From the NCBI RefSeq assembly GCF_001758195.1, contig NZ_MASR01000001.1, positions 2,666,001-2,730,000 on the forward strand: a DNA stretch of 64,000 bases. Reading direction: 5' to 3'. Shown in pieces: positions 48,612 to 57,599 of this stretch (position 1 is its first letter; each line of letters starts with the position of its first letter). The notes beneath the pieces were generated by a model. The model was given only the letters and a program-made list of their open reading frames with translations. It was not told the DNA's origin and ran no database searches. This stretch comes from Pseudohongiella acticola. GTDB taxonomy: Bacteria; Pseudomonadota; Gammaproteobacteria; Pseudomonadales; Pseudohongiellaceae. Position numbers and translations under genes: made by a program.

Positions 48612-49850
48612 ATGTCGGTGAGTAAGCCCGCAAGGGTCCTCATGGTTGGCGGTATGGCATTGCTGATGTCATTCAACGTTCTGGCACAGACTGCGTGGCG
48701 TGACCCTCACCCACAGCGACTGGATGGGTTCGTGGAGGGGCGGGAGTTTCTCTACAATAGTTCCAGCTTCATCAATCGATTCAGCTACCGGCAGTTATCG
48801 CAAGTGCCGGCGCCCGGTGAAGACGGGTTGTCTAGCACCGGTGGAAGTATCACCGGGGATGAACTGTACCTGGAAACCAGTCTGCAAAAAACACTGTTTT
48901 TTGATAATGATACAGTCGGTGTTATTGCGCGGGTGCAGCGCCGCGAAGATTTTGATGGGCGTTTTGATCGACAGTTACTCGGTGTGGTCAGGAAGTTCGG
49001 CGATCACTGGCAAGGTATCCTGTCGGCGGATGTGTCGGGCGACAAAGGCGAAATAGATTTTTATTATGAAGCAGCCTGGCAGCCGGATTCGTCGCAAAGA
49101 TTACGATTGGCGCTGGTGCAGGTCGATCGTCTGTACAACAACAAAGGCAACAGCGATAACAAATACGAACGCACGCCGGTCACTCTGTTTGCACACTATC
49201 AGTATCAATCCGATAGGCATCTGGGGTTTGACCTGGCGGTTAATTATTCTCCCCATGCCCAATACGAAGACAGAGATGCATCACTTTACATACGCGGCGA
49301 TCAGTTGCGAGTTGCAGGGTCGCTGACGCTGGGTGTGTCACGCCATTGGCGTTCGCAGTGGTCGTTCAAACTGGAGAACAGTAATCGTGATTTTCGTGCT
49401 CTGGCGCCGGCTGCCAGCGCCGGCCGTGATGCCTTCACTCGCCGAATGCGCAGTGCCACCTTTGCGTTAACGTCTGATGTTGCGGCCGAATATCATGCTG
49501 GTGTGCGTTATCTTACGCTGGATGAGCAGGGCTGGTTTGGCCAGAATCTGGCCAGTTCAGGCTTTCATCGCAGGGATGAGTTAATGTTGTTTGCCGGGCT
49601 GACCGTTTGGCGCCGGGACGCAAGCTGGTGGCAGCCAACGTTGACTGTTGGTGATATTGAAGTCGACAGGGAATTGTGGCAACGGCCTGCAGACAACCGT
49701 CAGGATGATGAATGGCAGGCCCGTCTGAGCCTGCCGTGGCGCTACGTCGTCAACCAGGAAAGCGGCGCTATTCTGACGCTTAATCCCACACTGGACTTGG
49801 ATGCCATGAAGTTCGGCGGTGGCAATATCCAGCTGCACTGGCCGTTCTGA
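48612..49850 (+). CDS. Probable outer-membrane beta-barrel protein, family unknown
   Basis: The 412-aa product has a signal peptide (ending FNVLAQ) and then alternating polar and hydrophobic residues throughout, ending IQLHWPF with a terminal phenylalanine. This pattern suggests an outer-membrane barrel of roughly 16-18 strands. I do not recognise the family and see no plug domain. GGGAG precedes the ATG. It converges with fadI after only 18 bases, with no terminator between. Confidence 0.7.
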   Translation: MSVSKPARVLMVGGMALLMSFNVLAQTAWRDPHPQRLDGFVEGREFLYNSSSFINRFSYRQLSQVPAPGEDGLSSTGGSITGDELYLETSLQKTLFFDNDTVGVIARVQRREDFDGRFDRQLLGVVRKFGDHWQGILSADVSGDKGEIDFYYEAAWQPDSSQRLRLALVQVDRLYNNKGNSDNKYERTPVTLFAHYQYQSDRHLGFDLAVNYSPHAQYEDRDASLYIRGDQLRVAGSLTLGVSRHWRSQWSFKLENSNRDFRALAPAASAGRDAFTRRMRSATFALTSDVAAEYHAGVRYLTLDEQGWFGQNLASSGFHRRDELMLFAGLTVWRRDASWWQPTLTVGDIEVDRELWQRPADNRQDDEWQARLSLPWRYVVNQESGAILTLNPTLDLDAMKFGGGNIQLHWPF

Positions 49851-49868
49851 AACCGTATCGCCGCTGGG

Positions 49869-51164
49869 TCAGGGACGTTCGACAATCGCGGCGACACCCA
49901 TGCCGCCGGCGGTACAGATTGAAATAAGGCCGCGACCGCTGCCTTTCTCTTCCAGTATCGCTGCCAGCGAACCTATAATGCGCGCGCCGGTTGCAGCAAA
50001 GGGATGGCCGAATGCGAGTGAACCACCCTTGATGTTCATGCGGGTGCGGTCAATACTGCCCAGCGCCTGTGTCAGTCCAAGTTTGTCGCGGCAGAATCCT
50101 TCATCTTCCCAGGCCTTTAGGGTGCACAATGCTTGCGCGGCAAAGGCTTCATGGATTTCGTAGCAATCAAAGTCCTGCAGCGACAGGCTGTTTTGCTGCA
50201 GTAACTCGCTGACGGCGACAGTTGGTGCCATCAGCAGGCCTTCGCCGTGTACGAAGTCAATGGCGCTGCTGCGGCCACCCGTCAGGTAGGCCTGTATGGG
50301 CAGGTTGTTGGCGCGCGCGTATTCCTCACTGCATAACAGCACGGCGGCTGCGCCGTCGGTCAGGGGTGTGCTGTTACCGGCAGTCAGGGTGCCTGAGCTG
50401 CGATCAAAGGCGGGCTTCAGGGAAGCCAGTTTCTCCAGGTTGCTGTCACCGCGGACATTATTGTCACGACTGACGCCCTGATAGGACGAAACCAGTTCGT
50501 CGAAGAACCCGGCTTCGTAGGCAGCAGCTGCCTTAATATGGCTTTCCATCGCCAGTTGGTCCTGGTCCTCACGCGATATACCCCAGTCCCGCGCCATCAA
50601 TTCACAATGCTGACCCATGGACAGTCGAGTGCGCGGCTCGCCGTTGGCCGGTGGTTGAGGTGTCAGTTCGCTAAAGCTGAAGCCCTTGAATTCGCGAAAG
50701 CGGGCTTTTAGTGTCCGTGCCTGCCCAAGCTTGATCAGTCGGCGTGCAAACTTTCGTTTGAAGACAATGGGTGCATCGCTGGTGGTATCAGTGCCGGCGG
50801 CAATGGCACATTCAATTTGCCCGGTCGCGATCTTTGCCGCCGACATTAACGCTGCCTGCAGGGATGTACCACAGGCCATCTGCAGAGTAATACCCGGTGT
50901 TGCTGGCGACAGGTCAGTGCTCAGTACGGCTTCACGCGCCAGGTTCCAGTCTTTACTGTGGGTGGTCACTGCACCCGCCAGAACTTCGTCGATTTTTTTG
51001 CCAGCGAGATTAAATTTTTCACTCAGCTGCTGCAATGTGTCAGACAGCATGTCCAGATTGCTCAGATCCGAATAGGCAGTGTTGGAACGACAAAAGGGGA
51101 TACGCATGCCGCCGGCAATAACCACACGGCGCAGTGTTTGGGTTTCCTGTGTAGAATTAGTCAC
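49869..51164 (-). CDS. fadI: Acetyl-CoA C-acyltransferase (thiolase), FadI-like
   Basis: The 431-aa thiolase carries out the last step of fatty-acid beta-oxidation. Catalytic residues are the cysteine in QMACGTSLQAA, the histidine in GHPFAATGAR and the cysteine in SICTAGGMG. The start is GTG 51164: AGGAGA lies upstream and the frame further left is only repeat-derived sequence of fadJ. It overlaps the end of fadJ by 8 bases, so the two subunits are made together. Confidence 0.92.
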   Translation of the reverse strand: MTNSTQETQTLRRVVIAGGMRIPFCRSNTAYSDLSNLDMLSDTLQQLSEKFNLAGKKIDEVLAGAVTTHSKDWNLAREAVLSTDLSPATPGITLQMACGTSLQAALMSAAKIATGQIECAIAAGTDTTSDAPIVFKRKFARRLIKLGQARTLKARFREFKGFSFSELTPQPPANGEPRTRLSMGQHCELMARDWGISREDQDQLAMESHIKAAAAYEAGFFDELVSSYQGVSRDNNVRGDSNLEKLASLKPAFDRSSGTLTAGNSTPLTDGAAAVLLCSEEYARANNLPIQAYLTGGRSSAIDFVHGEGLLMAPTVAVSELLQQNSLSLQDFDCYEIHEAFAAQALCTLKAWEDEGFCRDKLGLTQALGSIDRTRMNIKGGSLAFGHPFAATGARIIGSLAAILEEKGSGRGLISICTAGGMGVAAIVERP

Positions 51165-53298
51165 TGGTCTGTTTCTCCTGCCCGGCGTTGGGTTTGGTTG
51201 CTGCTTCGGCTTCGGCTTCGGCTTCGGCGTCGGACGTATTGTCATTTTTAATATTCGTTGAATGGGCGCTGTCTGCCACTTTCGGCTGGCGATCCCGGTT
51301 TTCAAGGTAATGCATCGGGCCGCCGCGGAAGGGAGCGAAACCAGTACCAAAAATCATGCCTGCATCCAGCAGGTCGGCGTCGGCGACGACACCTTCAGAA
51401 AGTGCTGCCTTACACTCATTTATATAAGCGCCGATCAGTTTTTCGGAAAGCTCTGCCAGATTGTGATTCTCCGCAGCTACGCCACGCTTCACGGGTTTGT
51501 CATTCTCCCAGACATAAATGCCCTCGCCTGATTTTTTGCCGAGTTTGCCGTCGTCAACCAGGGCCTGAATAAAATTTTCCTGGGGACTTTGTGATTCCTC
51601 GCTGGCCCCCTCCTGCAATACCTCGGTTACCATCAGGCAGACATCGAGACCAACAGTGTCCGCCAGTTCGACAGGTCCCATGGGCATGCCAAAGGCCTCG
51701 GCGGCGGCGTCCAGCACTTCTGCGGGCACACCTTCCTGATGCAACTGCAGTGCCGTCATCATGTAAGGCGCCAGCACGCGATTGACCAGGAAGCCGGGAG
51801 TGCTCTTGACCGGCAGTGGGAAGCGACTGATCTGTTGACAGAAGGCAGCGCCTTTCTGGCGATAGCCCGAGTCGGTATCGGGTCCGTACACGACTTCAAC
51901 CAGGGGCATTTTGGGTACCGGGTTAAAGAAATGCAGTCCAATCAGACGAGACGGATTCACTAAGGAGCGGGCCAGCGTTTCCAATGGAATGGCTGAGGTA
52001 TTGGTCGCGAGCACGGCACCGTCTTTAAGTCTGGGCTCGATGCTTTTGAACAGTTCCTGTTTGGCCTCGGCATTTTCAAAGATGGCCTCAATGACAACGT
52101 CGGCGCGTGGCACCAGGTTGGCGTCCACGTCCGGCCGCAACCGTGCCAGCGCCGCTTTGACTTTGTGGGTGTCGCGCAGTTTCTTTCGGAACAGCTTCTC
52201 AGCGCGCTTCAGGGCCGGTTCGATGTATTTCATCTCGCGGTCCTGCAGGCTCACATCCATGCCGCGCAGTACGCACCAGGCGGCAATGTCGCCCCCCATG
52301 GTGCCGGCGCCGATGACGTGCACATGGCGCACATCAAATTCGGTACCCTTGCCTTCGGCCTTGAGACGTTCCATCAGGTGGAATGTCCGGCGCAGACCTT
52401 CTGCGGTCGGAGTTACCATCAGTTCCCCGACAGCCCGTGCTTCTTCCTGCAGCATTTTATTGCGATTGCCACCAAAGCGCTCCCAGGTATCGATAAGACG
52501 ATACGGTGCCTGGTAGTGGTCGGGGCGGGCCTTCTTTTGTGTTTGTTTGCGCATCTGCGCGGCGAGCAGTTTGCGCGCAGGCCAAAAATTGCTCAGGCGA
52601 GCGACGAGGCCTGGTTTCCGGCTTTTTTTGCCGGCCATGATGGCGCGGCGGGCTGCCCAGATCAGTTCTTCGTGTCGGCCGATAACCTCATCAACGAGTT
52701 GCACAGACCTGGCAGCGCGGGCACTGATTTGACGAGTGGTCAGCATCAGTTCCATGGCCTTCATGCCACCCATGGTGTGAACGGAGCGTGCCGAACCGCC
52801 AAAGCCGGGGAATATGCCGAGTTGGACTTCAGGGAAACCCAGTCGGGTTGAAGGCACATCCTTGGCGATTCGGTAATCGCAGGCCAGCGACATTTCCAGG
52901 CCGCCACCCAGGCAATAACCTTCTATCGCCGCCACCGTGGTGCAGGGCAGTTTCTCCAGACGGGTAAACATGCCGTGCACCCGGGAAATCTCATTGCTGA
53001 CCTTGTCCGCTGAGCTAAATCCTTCAAACTCTTTAACGTCGGCGCCAAAGGCAAAACCGGTGGTCTTGCCTGACATCAGTACCAGGCCCTTGGGTTTTTC
53101 CTTTTCGGCGAGTATGACGATTTGTTCAAACTCTTCCAGCACCGCACGCGAGAGGGAATTGACGCGTTCGCCCTCCCGGTCGAGGCGGGCGTAAATGATG
53201 TTGTCCTGATCACGGGACAGGTGCCAGTGCCGGAAGCTGTCATCCGTCACATCAGGAATGGATTTTGTGTTGTCAGTGTTTGCAGAAGACTTGCTCAT
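51157..53298 (-). CDS. fadJ: Fatty-acid oxidation complex alpha subunit, FadJ-like
   Basis: The 713-aa protein has an N-terminal enoyl-CoA hydratase domain (EGYCLGGGLEMSLACDYRIA, FPEVQLGIFPGFGG) and 3-hydroxyacyl-CoA dehydrogenase domains (VHVIGAGTMGGDIAAW, GLHFFNPVPKMPLVEV). It performs the hydration and NAD-linked oxidation steps. The C-terminus is an acidic Ala-Glu tail encoded by a hexanucleotide repeat. The gene precedes fadI, and a 12-bp palindrome lies 30 bases before its start. Confidence 0.92.
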   Translation of the reverse strand: MSKSSANTDNTKSIPDVTDDSFRHWHLSRDQDNIIYARLDREGERVNSLSRAVLEEFEQIVILAEKEKPKGLVLMSGKTTGFAFGADVKEFEGFSSADKVSNEISRVHGMFTRLEKLPCTTVAAIEGYCLGGGLEMSLACDYRIAKDVPSTRLGFPEVQLGIFPGFGGSARSVHTMGGMKAMELMLTTRQISARAARSVQLVDEVIGRHEELIWAARRAIMAGKKSRKPGLVARLSNFWPARKLLAAQMRKQTQKKARPDHYQAPYRLIDTWERFGGNRNKMLQEEARAVGELMVTPTAEGLRRTFHLMERLKAEGKGTEFDVRHVHVIGAGTMGGDIAAWCVLRGMDVSLQDREMKYIEPALKRAEKLFRKKLRDTHKVKAALARLRPDVDANLVPRADVVIEAIFENAEAKQELFKSIEPRLKDGAVLATNTSAIPLETLARSLVNPSRLIGLHFFNPVPKMPLVEVVYGPDTDSGYRQKGAAFCQQISRFPLPVKSTPGFLVNRVLAPYMMTALQLHQEGVPAEVLDAAAEAFGMPMGPVELADTVGLDVCLMVTEVLQEGASEESQSPQENFIQALVDDGKLGKKSGEGIYVWENDKPVKRGVAAENHNLAELSEKLIGAYINECKAALSEGVVADADLLDAGMIFGTGFAPFRGGPMHYLENRDRQPKVADSAHSTNIKNDNTSDAEAEAEAEAATKPNAGQEKQTSD
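51203..51232 (-). repeat. Hexanucleotide repeat at the fadJ 3' end
   Basis: Four perfect copies of GCTTCG and one imperfect copy (GCGTCG) encode AEAEAEAEA in the tail of FadJ. Copy-number changes stay in frame. Confidence 0.85.
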
Positions 53299-53327
53299 GA
53301 ATACCTCGGGCAGTGGTGTTGCTGCTG

Positions 53328-53339
53328 AATGAATTCATT
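53328..53339. promoter_or_regulatory. Candidate operator before fadJ
   Basis: A perfect 12-bp palindrome, AATGAATTCATT, lies 30 bases upstream of the fadJ start. The 16-bp string CTGAATGAATTCATTT around it recurs exactly at 57512, before another promoter of this cluster. Confidence 0.55.
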
Positions 53340-53341
53340 TT

Positions 53342-53389
53342 GCCTGAGGCCGGCCACTGTTACAAATGGCACAATGGGCCGCCTCAGGC
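53342..53389. terminator. Hairpin between alkaline phosphatase and fadJ
   Basis: GCCTGAGGC (53342-53350) pairs with GCCTCAGGC (53381-53389), with GGCC/GGCC pairing further in. It lies downstream of the phosphatase gene and may end its transcript, but it lacks a T-tract. Confidence 0.35.
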
Positions 53390-53416
53390 GAAAGCCTCGT
53401 TTAGCGCAAAAAAGAC

Positions 53417-55030
53417 CTACCAGCCCAGGGCGTGGCGCATGACGTGATAGATATAATGTTGTTCGTGAGTGCTGTGGATCAGATGTGCCCAGGGGCCACG
53501 GGCATAAATGGCCACGTCTTCGCCAGCGTGGCCCTCTGATTCCAGCGGCACCAGGGCTTCCTGATGAAAATCGGGGTGGGTGGTATCCACTTCACGCAGA
53601 TTGGCCCGGCCTGCTGCGCCGGGTATGCCATAACGACGATCGCCGCCACCTGCCTCGGCGAAGCCCAGACCGTCGCGGTACCCCAGTGTGGTGTAGGGCA
53701 TATCGTCGTTCGCGATACTGACGCCACTATGGGGATGACCATGATCGTCATTACCGACAACGGCGCCCAGAATTGGGTTACCCCGGGTGGCGTAGCCACC
53801 CATGGTCAAGGTATGACTGTGGTCGGCTGTGACAATGATCAGGGTATCGCTGTCATTGGTCATGGCCATTGCTTTCTGGACGGCAGCCGACAGTTCCCGG
53901 GTGTCCTGTAATGCCCGGTAAGCGTTGCCGGCATGGTGGGCATGATCAATGCGACCGGCTTCCACCATCAGGAAGAAACCTTCGTCCTGGCCTTGTTGCT
54001 GCAGCACGCGGATGGCTGTCTCGGTCATGGTGGGCAGGTCCGGCTCGCTCGCATCATCACCGGCGCGATCATGTGAATAACGCATCTGTGAGCGACTGAA
54101 CAGGCCCAGAACGTGCCGCGTTGTTGTTGTGTCGAGTGCGGCCAGTTGATCTTTGTTCCAGATAAAAGCGCTGTCGTTATACTTTTGCAACCATTCACGG
54201 GTCAGGTTGCGGCCATCAAGGCGTTGCCCTGCCTGACCGGTCAGCGATTCCGTTTCCGACGTGGGCACAAAGGCGGCCAGACCGCCGCCCATGGCGACAT
54301 TAATGCCTGTTCCAAAGTCGAAGGACAGCAGTTGGGCCGCAATATCCTGACAACCATTGGCGATGGCTTCCTCGCTAAGGTTGGCGTCACTTTCCCAGTT
54401 GCGCTCGGGGCTATGGGCATAGGTCGCTGCAGGTGTGGCATGCGTGATGCGCGTGGTGGTGACAAAGCCTGTGGCCAGGCCGCGCTCAGCTGCGTCCTGC
54501 ATCAGGCTCGGCACTTCTTTGCCCAGTGAAGACTGACAATCGGCGCGGTCCGCATATTGATTGACGCCAATGACGCCCGCGCGGGTCTTGATGCCGGTCA
54601 TCATGGCGCTCATGGTACCGGCCGAATCAGCCGTCTGTTGATTGGTGTTGTAAGTCTTGGACAAGCCAACATAGGGGAAGCGCTCAAATGTCAGCAGGTT
54701 CTCTTCGCCGGCGCTGCCCTGCATCTGGGCATCAAAAATACGTGCCGCGGTGATGGTAGAAATGCCCATGCCGTCGCCGACAAAGAGGATGACATTTTTG
54801 GCACGATTGGTGTTCGGCGTTCTGGCCAGTGCGCGCTGCAGTTCCGCCTGGCCCAGTGCCTGCCAGTATTCTGGTGATTCTTCAGCCGGCGCCGGGTAGA
54901 ACGTCTGCGCCGTTGCCACTGAGGTTGCGGTCGTCAGTATCAGCCCCATTGCCAACCCGGCACCTGACAGGCCGCGCCGGGCGAAGGGAAGAGTTGATAA
55001 CAGCGTTCGGGGCGAATGCAGGGTTGGCAT
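53417..55030 (-). CDS. Alkaline phosphatase, PhoA family
   Basis: The 537-aa product has a signal peptide (ending SVATAQ) and a metal-dependent alkaline phosphatase domain. ILFVGDGMG provides metal-binding D86, TADSAGTMSA the phosphorylated S136, and EAGRIDHAHH and TADHSH further zinc ligands. It releases phosphate from organic esters in the periplasm. No pho box was recognised before it. Its place between fadJ and the fadE-like gene is unusual; it shares its upstream region with the divergent fadE-like gene. Confidence 0.9.
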   Translation of the reverse strand: MPTLHSPRTLLSTLPFARRGLSGAGLAMGLILTTATSVATAQTFYPAPAEESPEYWQALGQAELQRALARTPNTNRAKNVILFVGDGMGISTITAARIFDAQMQGSAGEENLLTFERFPYVGLSKTYNTNQQTADSAGTMSAMMTGIKTRAGVIGVNQYADRADCQSSLGKEVPSLMQDAAERGLATGFVTTTRITHATPAATYAHSPERNWESDANLSEEAIANGCQDIAAQLLSFDFGTGINVAMGGGLAAFVPTSETESLTGQAGQRLDGRNLTREWLQKYNDSAFIWNKDQLAALDTTTTRHVLGLFSRSQMRYSHDRAGDDASEPDLPTMTETAIRVLQQQGQDEGFFLMVEAGRIDHAHHAGNAYRALQDTRELSAAVQKAMAMTNDSDTLIIVTADHSHTLTMGGYATRGNPILGAVVGNDDHGHPHSGVSIANDDMPYTTLGYRDGLGFAEAGGGDRRYGIPGAAGRANLREVDTTHPDFHQEALVPLESEGHAGEDVAIYARGPWAHLIHSTHEQHYIYHVMRHALGW

Positions 55031-55188
55031 GGGTTCAATCCTGGAATGTTGGTTGGATTTTTGATTTTGCAGGCATGTCCTGATATTTCAGTCATTGTGA
55101 CCAAAGAGCTTATCAGCTGCATGACAATGTGTCGCATTGTTGTGCCAGACTGGGGGCGCATCGTCGTATTTAGTGGTGGCCGGATAAA

Positions 55189-55200
55189 AATGAACGCATT
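55189..55200. promoter_or_regulatory. Degenerate copy of the fad-cluster palindrome
   Basis: AATGAACGCATT matches AATGAATTCATT at 10 of 12 positions and lies 70 bases before the fadE-like start. The rest of the 240-bp intergenic region (55031-55270) shows no other clear element. Confidence 0.35.
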
Positions 55201-55270
55201 CCAATTTCGGTCAATCCCAGTTATTCTGTGGGCTACAGCTTTGCCATGATGTTCGCGAGGAACACGATTT

Positions 55271-57481
55271 ATGTTTTCAATGATTATGAAGTTCATGCGG
55301 GATAACAATGTGCTGCCACGTATCTCAGACACCGAGAGACAGGCACTGGAAGCCGGCACAATCTGGATAGACGGCCAGATCTTCTCCGGCAACCCGGATT
55401 TCGGCAATATGCTTGAGGAGCCCTACAACCAGCTCTCGGCCGAAGAGCAGGCATTTATGGACGGCCCCACAGAGACGCTGTGTCAGATGATCGACAGTTA
55501 TCAGATCACCACATCGCGCAAGGTTCCCGACGCTGTTATCGACTATATCAAGCAAGAGGGCTTCATGGGCTTGCTGATCCCGAAACAGTACGGCGGCAAA
55601 GAATTCTCCACGCTCGCTATTTCCTCGATTATGGCGAAAGTAAACGCTTACTGCCCGACAGCTGGTACCTTTGTTGTGATTCCCAACTCCTTGGGTGCGG
55701 CTGAACTGCTGAAACACTATGGCACCGAGGAGCAGAAGGATAGCTATCTGCCCAGGCTGGCCAGTGGCGAGTATGTGCCCTGTTTTGGTCTGACCGAGCT
55801 GACGGCCGGGTCTGATGCCGCATCAATCAGGGCAGAAGGCGTTGTGTTCAAGGACACCGACGGCGAAACCAAAATTCGGCTCAACTTTCGCAAGCGTTAC
55901 ATCACACTGGCACCTGTCGCCAACCTGATTTCGCTGGCATTCCAGATGCACGATCCGGACAACCTGCTTGGTAAAGGCGAGTATCCGGGAATTTCCGTGG
56001 TCATGTTGCATAAAGGTACAAAAGGGCTGACAAACGGCGATCATCACCTGCCTATTGGCATGAGCTTTTATAACGGCCCCATCATCGGTGAGGACGTGAT
56101 TGCGTCGCCTGAGCAGCTCATCGGCGGTCCGGAGTATGCCGGGCAGGGCTGGCGCATGCTGATGGAGCAGCTGGCCGGCGGGCGTGCTGTGTCGTTGCCG
56201 GCGGGTGCCATTGGCGGCATGAAACTGGTGGCGGCGGCGACCGGTGCCTACTCCATGATTCGTCATCAGTTTGGTATCCAGATTGGCCTGATGGAAGGCG
56301 TACAGGAAAAAGTGGCACGCATCGCCGCATTTGCTTACATCTTTGAAGGTGCCCGGGTTTACTCCTGTTCGGCACTTGATAACGGTCAGCAGCCACCCGT
56401 GATTTCGGCACTGCTGAAGTCGAGCAGTACAGATTATGGCCAGCGATCGCTGATTGATGGCATGGATGTGTTCTCCGGTGCCGGTGTCATGCAGGGGCCG
56501 CGCAATATCCTGGGTGGCGGCTACAGCAGCGCCCCGGTGAGTATTACGGTTGAAGGCGCGAACATCATGACACGTACGCTGATTACGTTTGGCCAGGGTG
56601 CCACACGTTGCCATCCGTACGCACTGCCCCTGGTCAAGGCTGTCGAAGACAACGATGCCAAGGCATTCCGTCAACGTCTGCTAGGCTGGTTGTGGCATAC
56701 CGTGAGTAATTTTTTCCGCAGCAAGGTGCGCGGCCTTACCCGCGGCTTTAGCGCCGGCAGTCCGGAGTCGGGCGAAGTCGCGACCTACTACCGGCGACTG
56801 GCGTGGGCTTCATCACGCTTCGCCCTTCTGGCTGACCTGGCGCTTTACCTGATAGGTGGCAAGCTCAAAGTCAAAGGCAGCCTGGGTGGACGCTTCGCTG
56901 ATGCCCTGACCTGGCAGGTGCTGGCATTGTCGACGCTGCGTCGATATAAAGCCGAAGGTAACAAGCCGGAGGATTTGCCCATTGTCAAATACAGTTGCGA
57001 GTTTGCACTGGCGCAGATTCAGGACGCCTTTGAGGGTATTCACGCCAATTTTGATGTGCCGGTTGTGGGTTGGTGGTTGCGAGGACCGTCGTCATGGTTC
57101 CTGCGACTTAACCCGCTATCGCGTGGTCCGTCGGATGACCTGATTCCGCAAACGGCAGGTGCCATTCAGCAGCTGAATGACCAGTATCGACGCTTCACAG
57201 ACGGTATCGCACCGTTCGCCGAGGACCAGCCTGGCATGGGCACTCTGATGAAAGCATTCCGTCTGCACTCGGAAGCTGTGCCAGTGATGAGCAAAATTCA
57301 TCAGGCACAGAAAGAGCGCAAAATTGGCAAAGGTTTGTCTTTTGATGTGGTTGATGAGGCTTTGACTGCCAACGTCATCGGCGCCGATGAAGCGACACTG
57401 ATGCGGGCCGCCAATACGGCGGCAATGGCAGCGATTGAGGTTGACGTGTTTGCGCCGGAGGACTACTTTCAGGAAGCATGA
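55271..57481 (+). CDS. fadE: FadE-like acyl-CoA dehydrogenase
   Basis: The 736-aa protein starts fatty-acid beta-oxidation by removing two hydrogens from acyl-CoA. FGLTELTAGSDAASIRAEG is the FAD/substrate region, and VEGANIMTRTLI holds the probable catalytic glutamate. The long C-terminal extension (from about residue 480) corresponds to the DUF1974 domain of FadE. It is shorter than E. coli FadE (814 aa) because it lacks the N-terminal membrane segments. GAGGA precedes the ATG. Confidence 0.9.
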   Translation: MFSMIMKFMRDNNVLPRISDTERQALEAGTIWIDGQIFSGNPDFGNMLEEPYNQLSAEEQAFMDGPTETLCQMIDSYQITTSRKVPDAVIDYIKQEGFMGLLIPKQYGGKEFSTLAISSIMAKVNAYCPTAGTFVVIPNSLGAAELLKHYGTEEQKDSYLPRLASGEYVPCFGLTELTAGSDAASIRAEGVVFKDTDGETKIRLNFRKRYITLAPVANLISLAFQMHDPDNLLGKGEYPGISVVMLHKGTKGLTNGDHHLPIGMSFYNGPIIGEDVIASPEQLIGGPEYAGQGWRMLMEQLAGGRAVSLPAGAIGGMKLVAAATGAYSMIRHQFGIQIGLMEGVQEKVARIAAFAYIFEGARVYSCSALDNGQQPPVISALLKSSSTDYGQRSLIDGMDVFSGAGVMQGPRNILGGGYSSAPVSITVEGANIMTRTLITFGQGATRCHPYALPLVKAVEDNDAKAFRQRLLGWLWHTVSNFFRSKVRGLTRGFSAGSPESGEVATYYRRLAWASSRFALLADLALYLIGGKLKVKGSLGGRFADALTWQVLALSTLRRYKAEGNKPEDLPIVKYSCEFALAQIQDAFEGIHANFDVPVVGWWLRGPSSWFLRLNPLSRGPSDDLIPQTAGAIQQLNDQYRRFTDGIAPFAEDQPGMGTLMKAFRLHSEAVPVMSKIHQAQKERKIGKGLSFDVVDEALTANVIGADEATLMRAANTAAMAAIEVDVFAPEDYFQEA

Positions 57482-57514
57482 TATCGCTGTCAGCATGCTG
57501 TCTGGCGAAAACTG

Positions 57515-57526
57515 AATGAATTCATT
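57515..57526. promoter_or_regulatory. Second perfect copy of the fad-cluster palindrome
   Basis: AATGAATTCATT again, inside the same CTGAATGAATTCATTT string as at 53325. It lies 74 bases before the start of the secreted protein at 57600 and just after the fadE-like gene. Confidence 0.5.
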
Positions 57527-57599
57527 TGACCTGTTCTGGTGCCCGTGATACTAAATGTTCGCGTGGTACCAGACTAATAACAAACAAAGAAGTGGTCCT

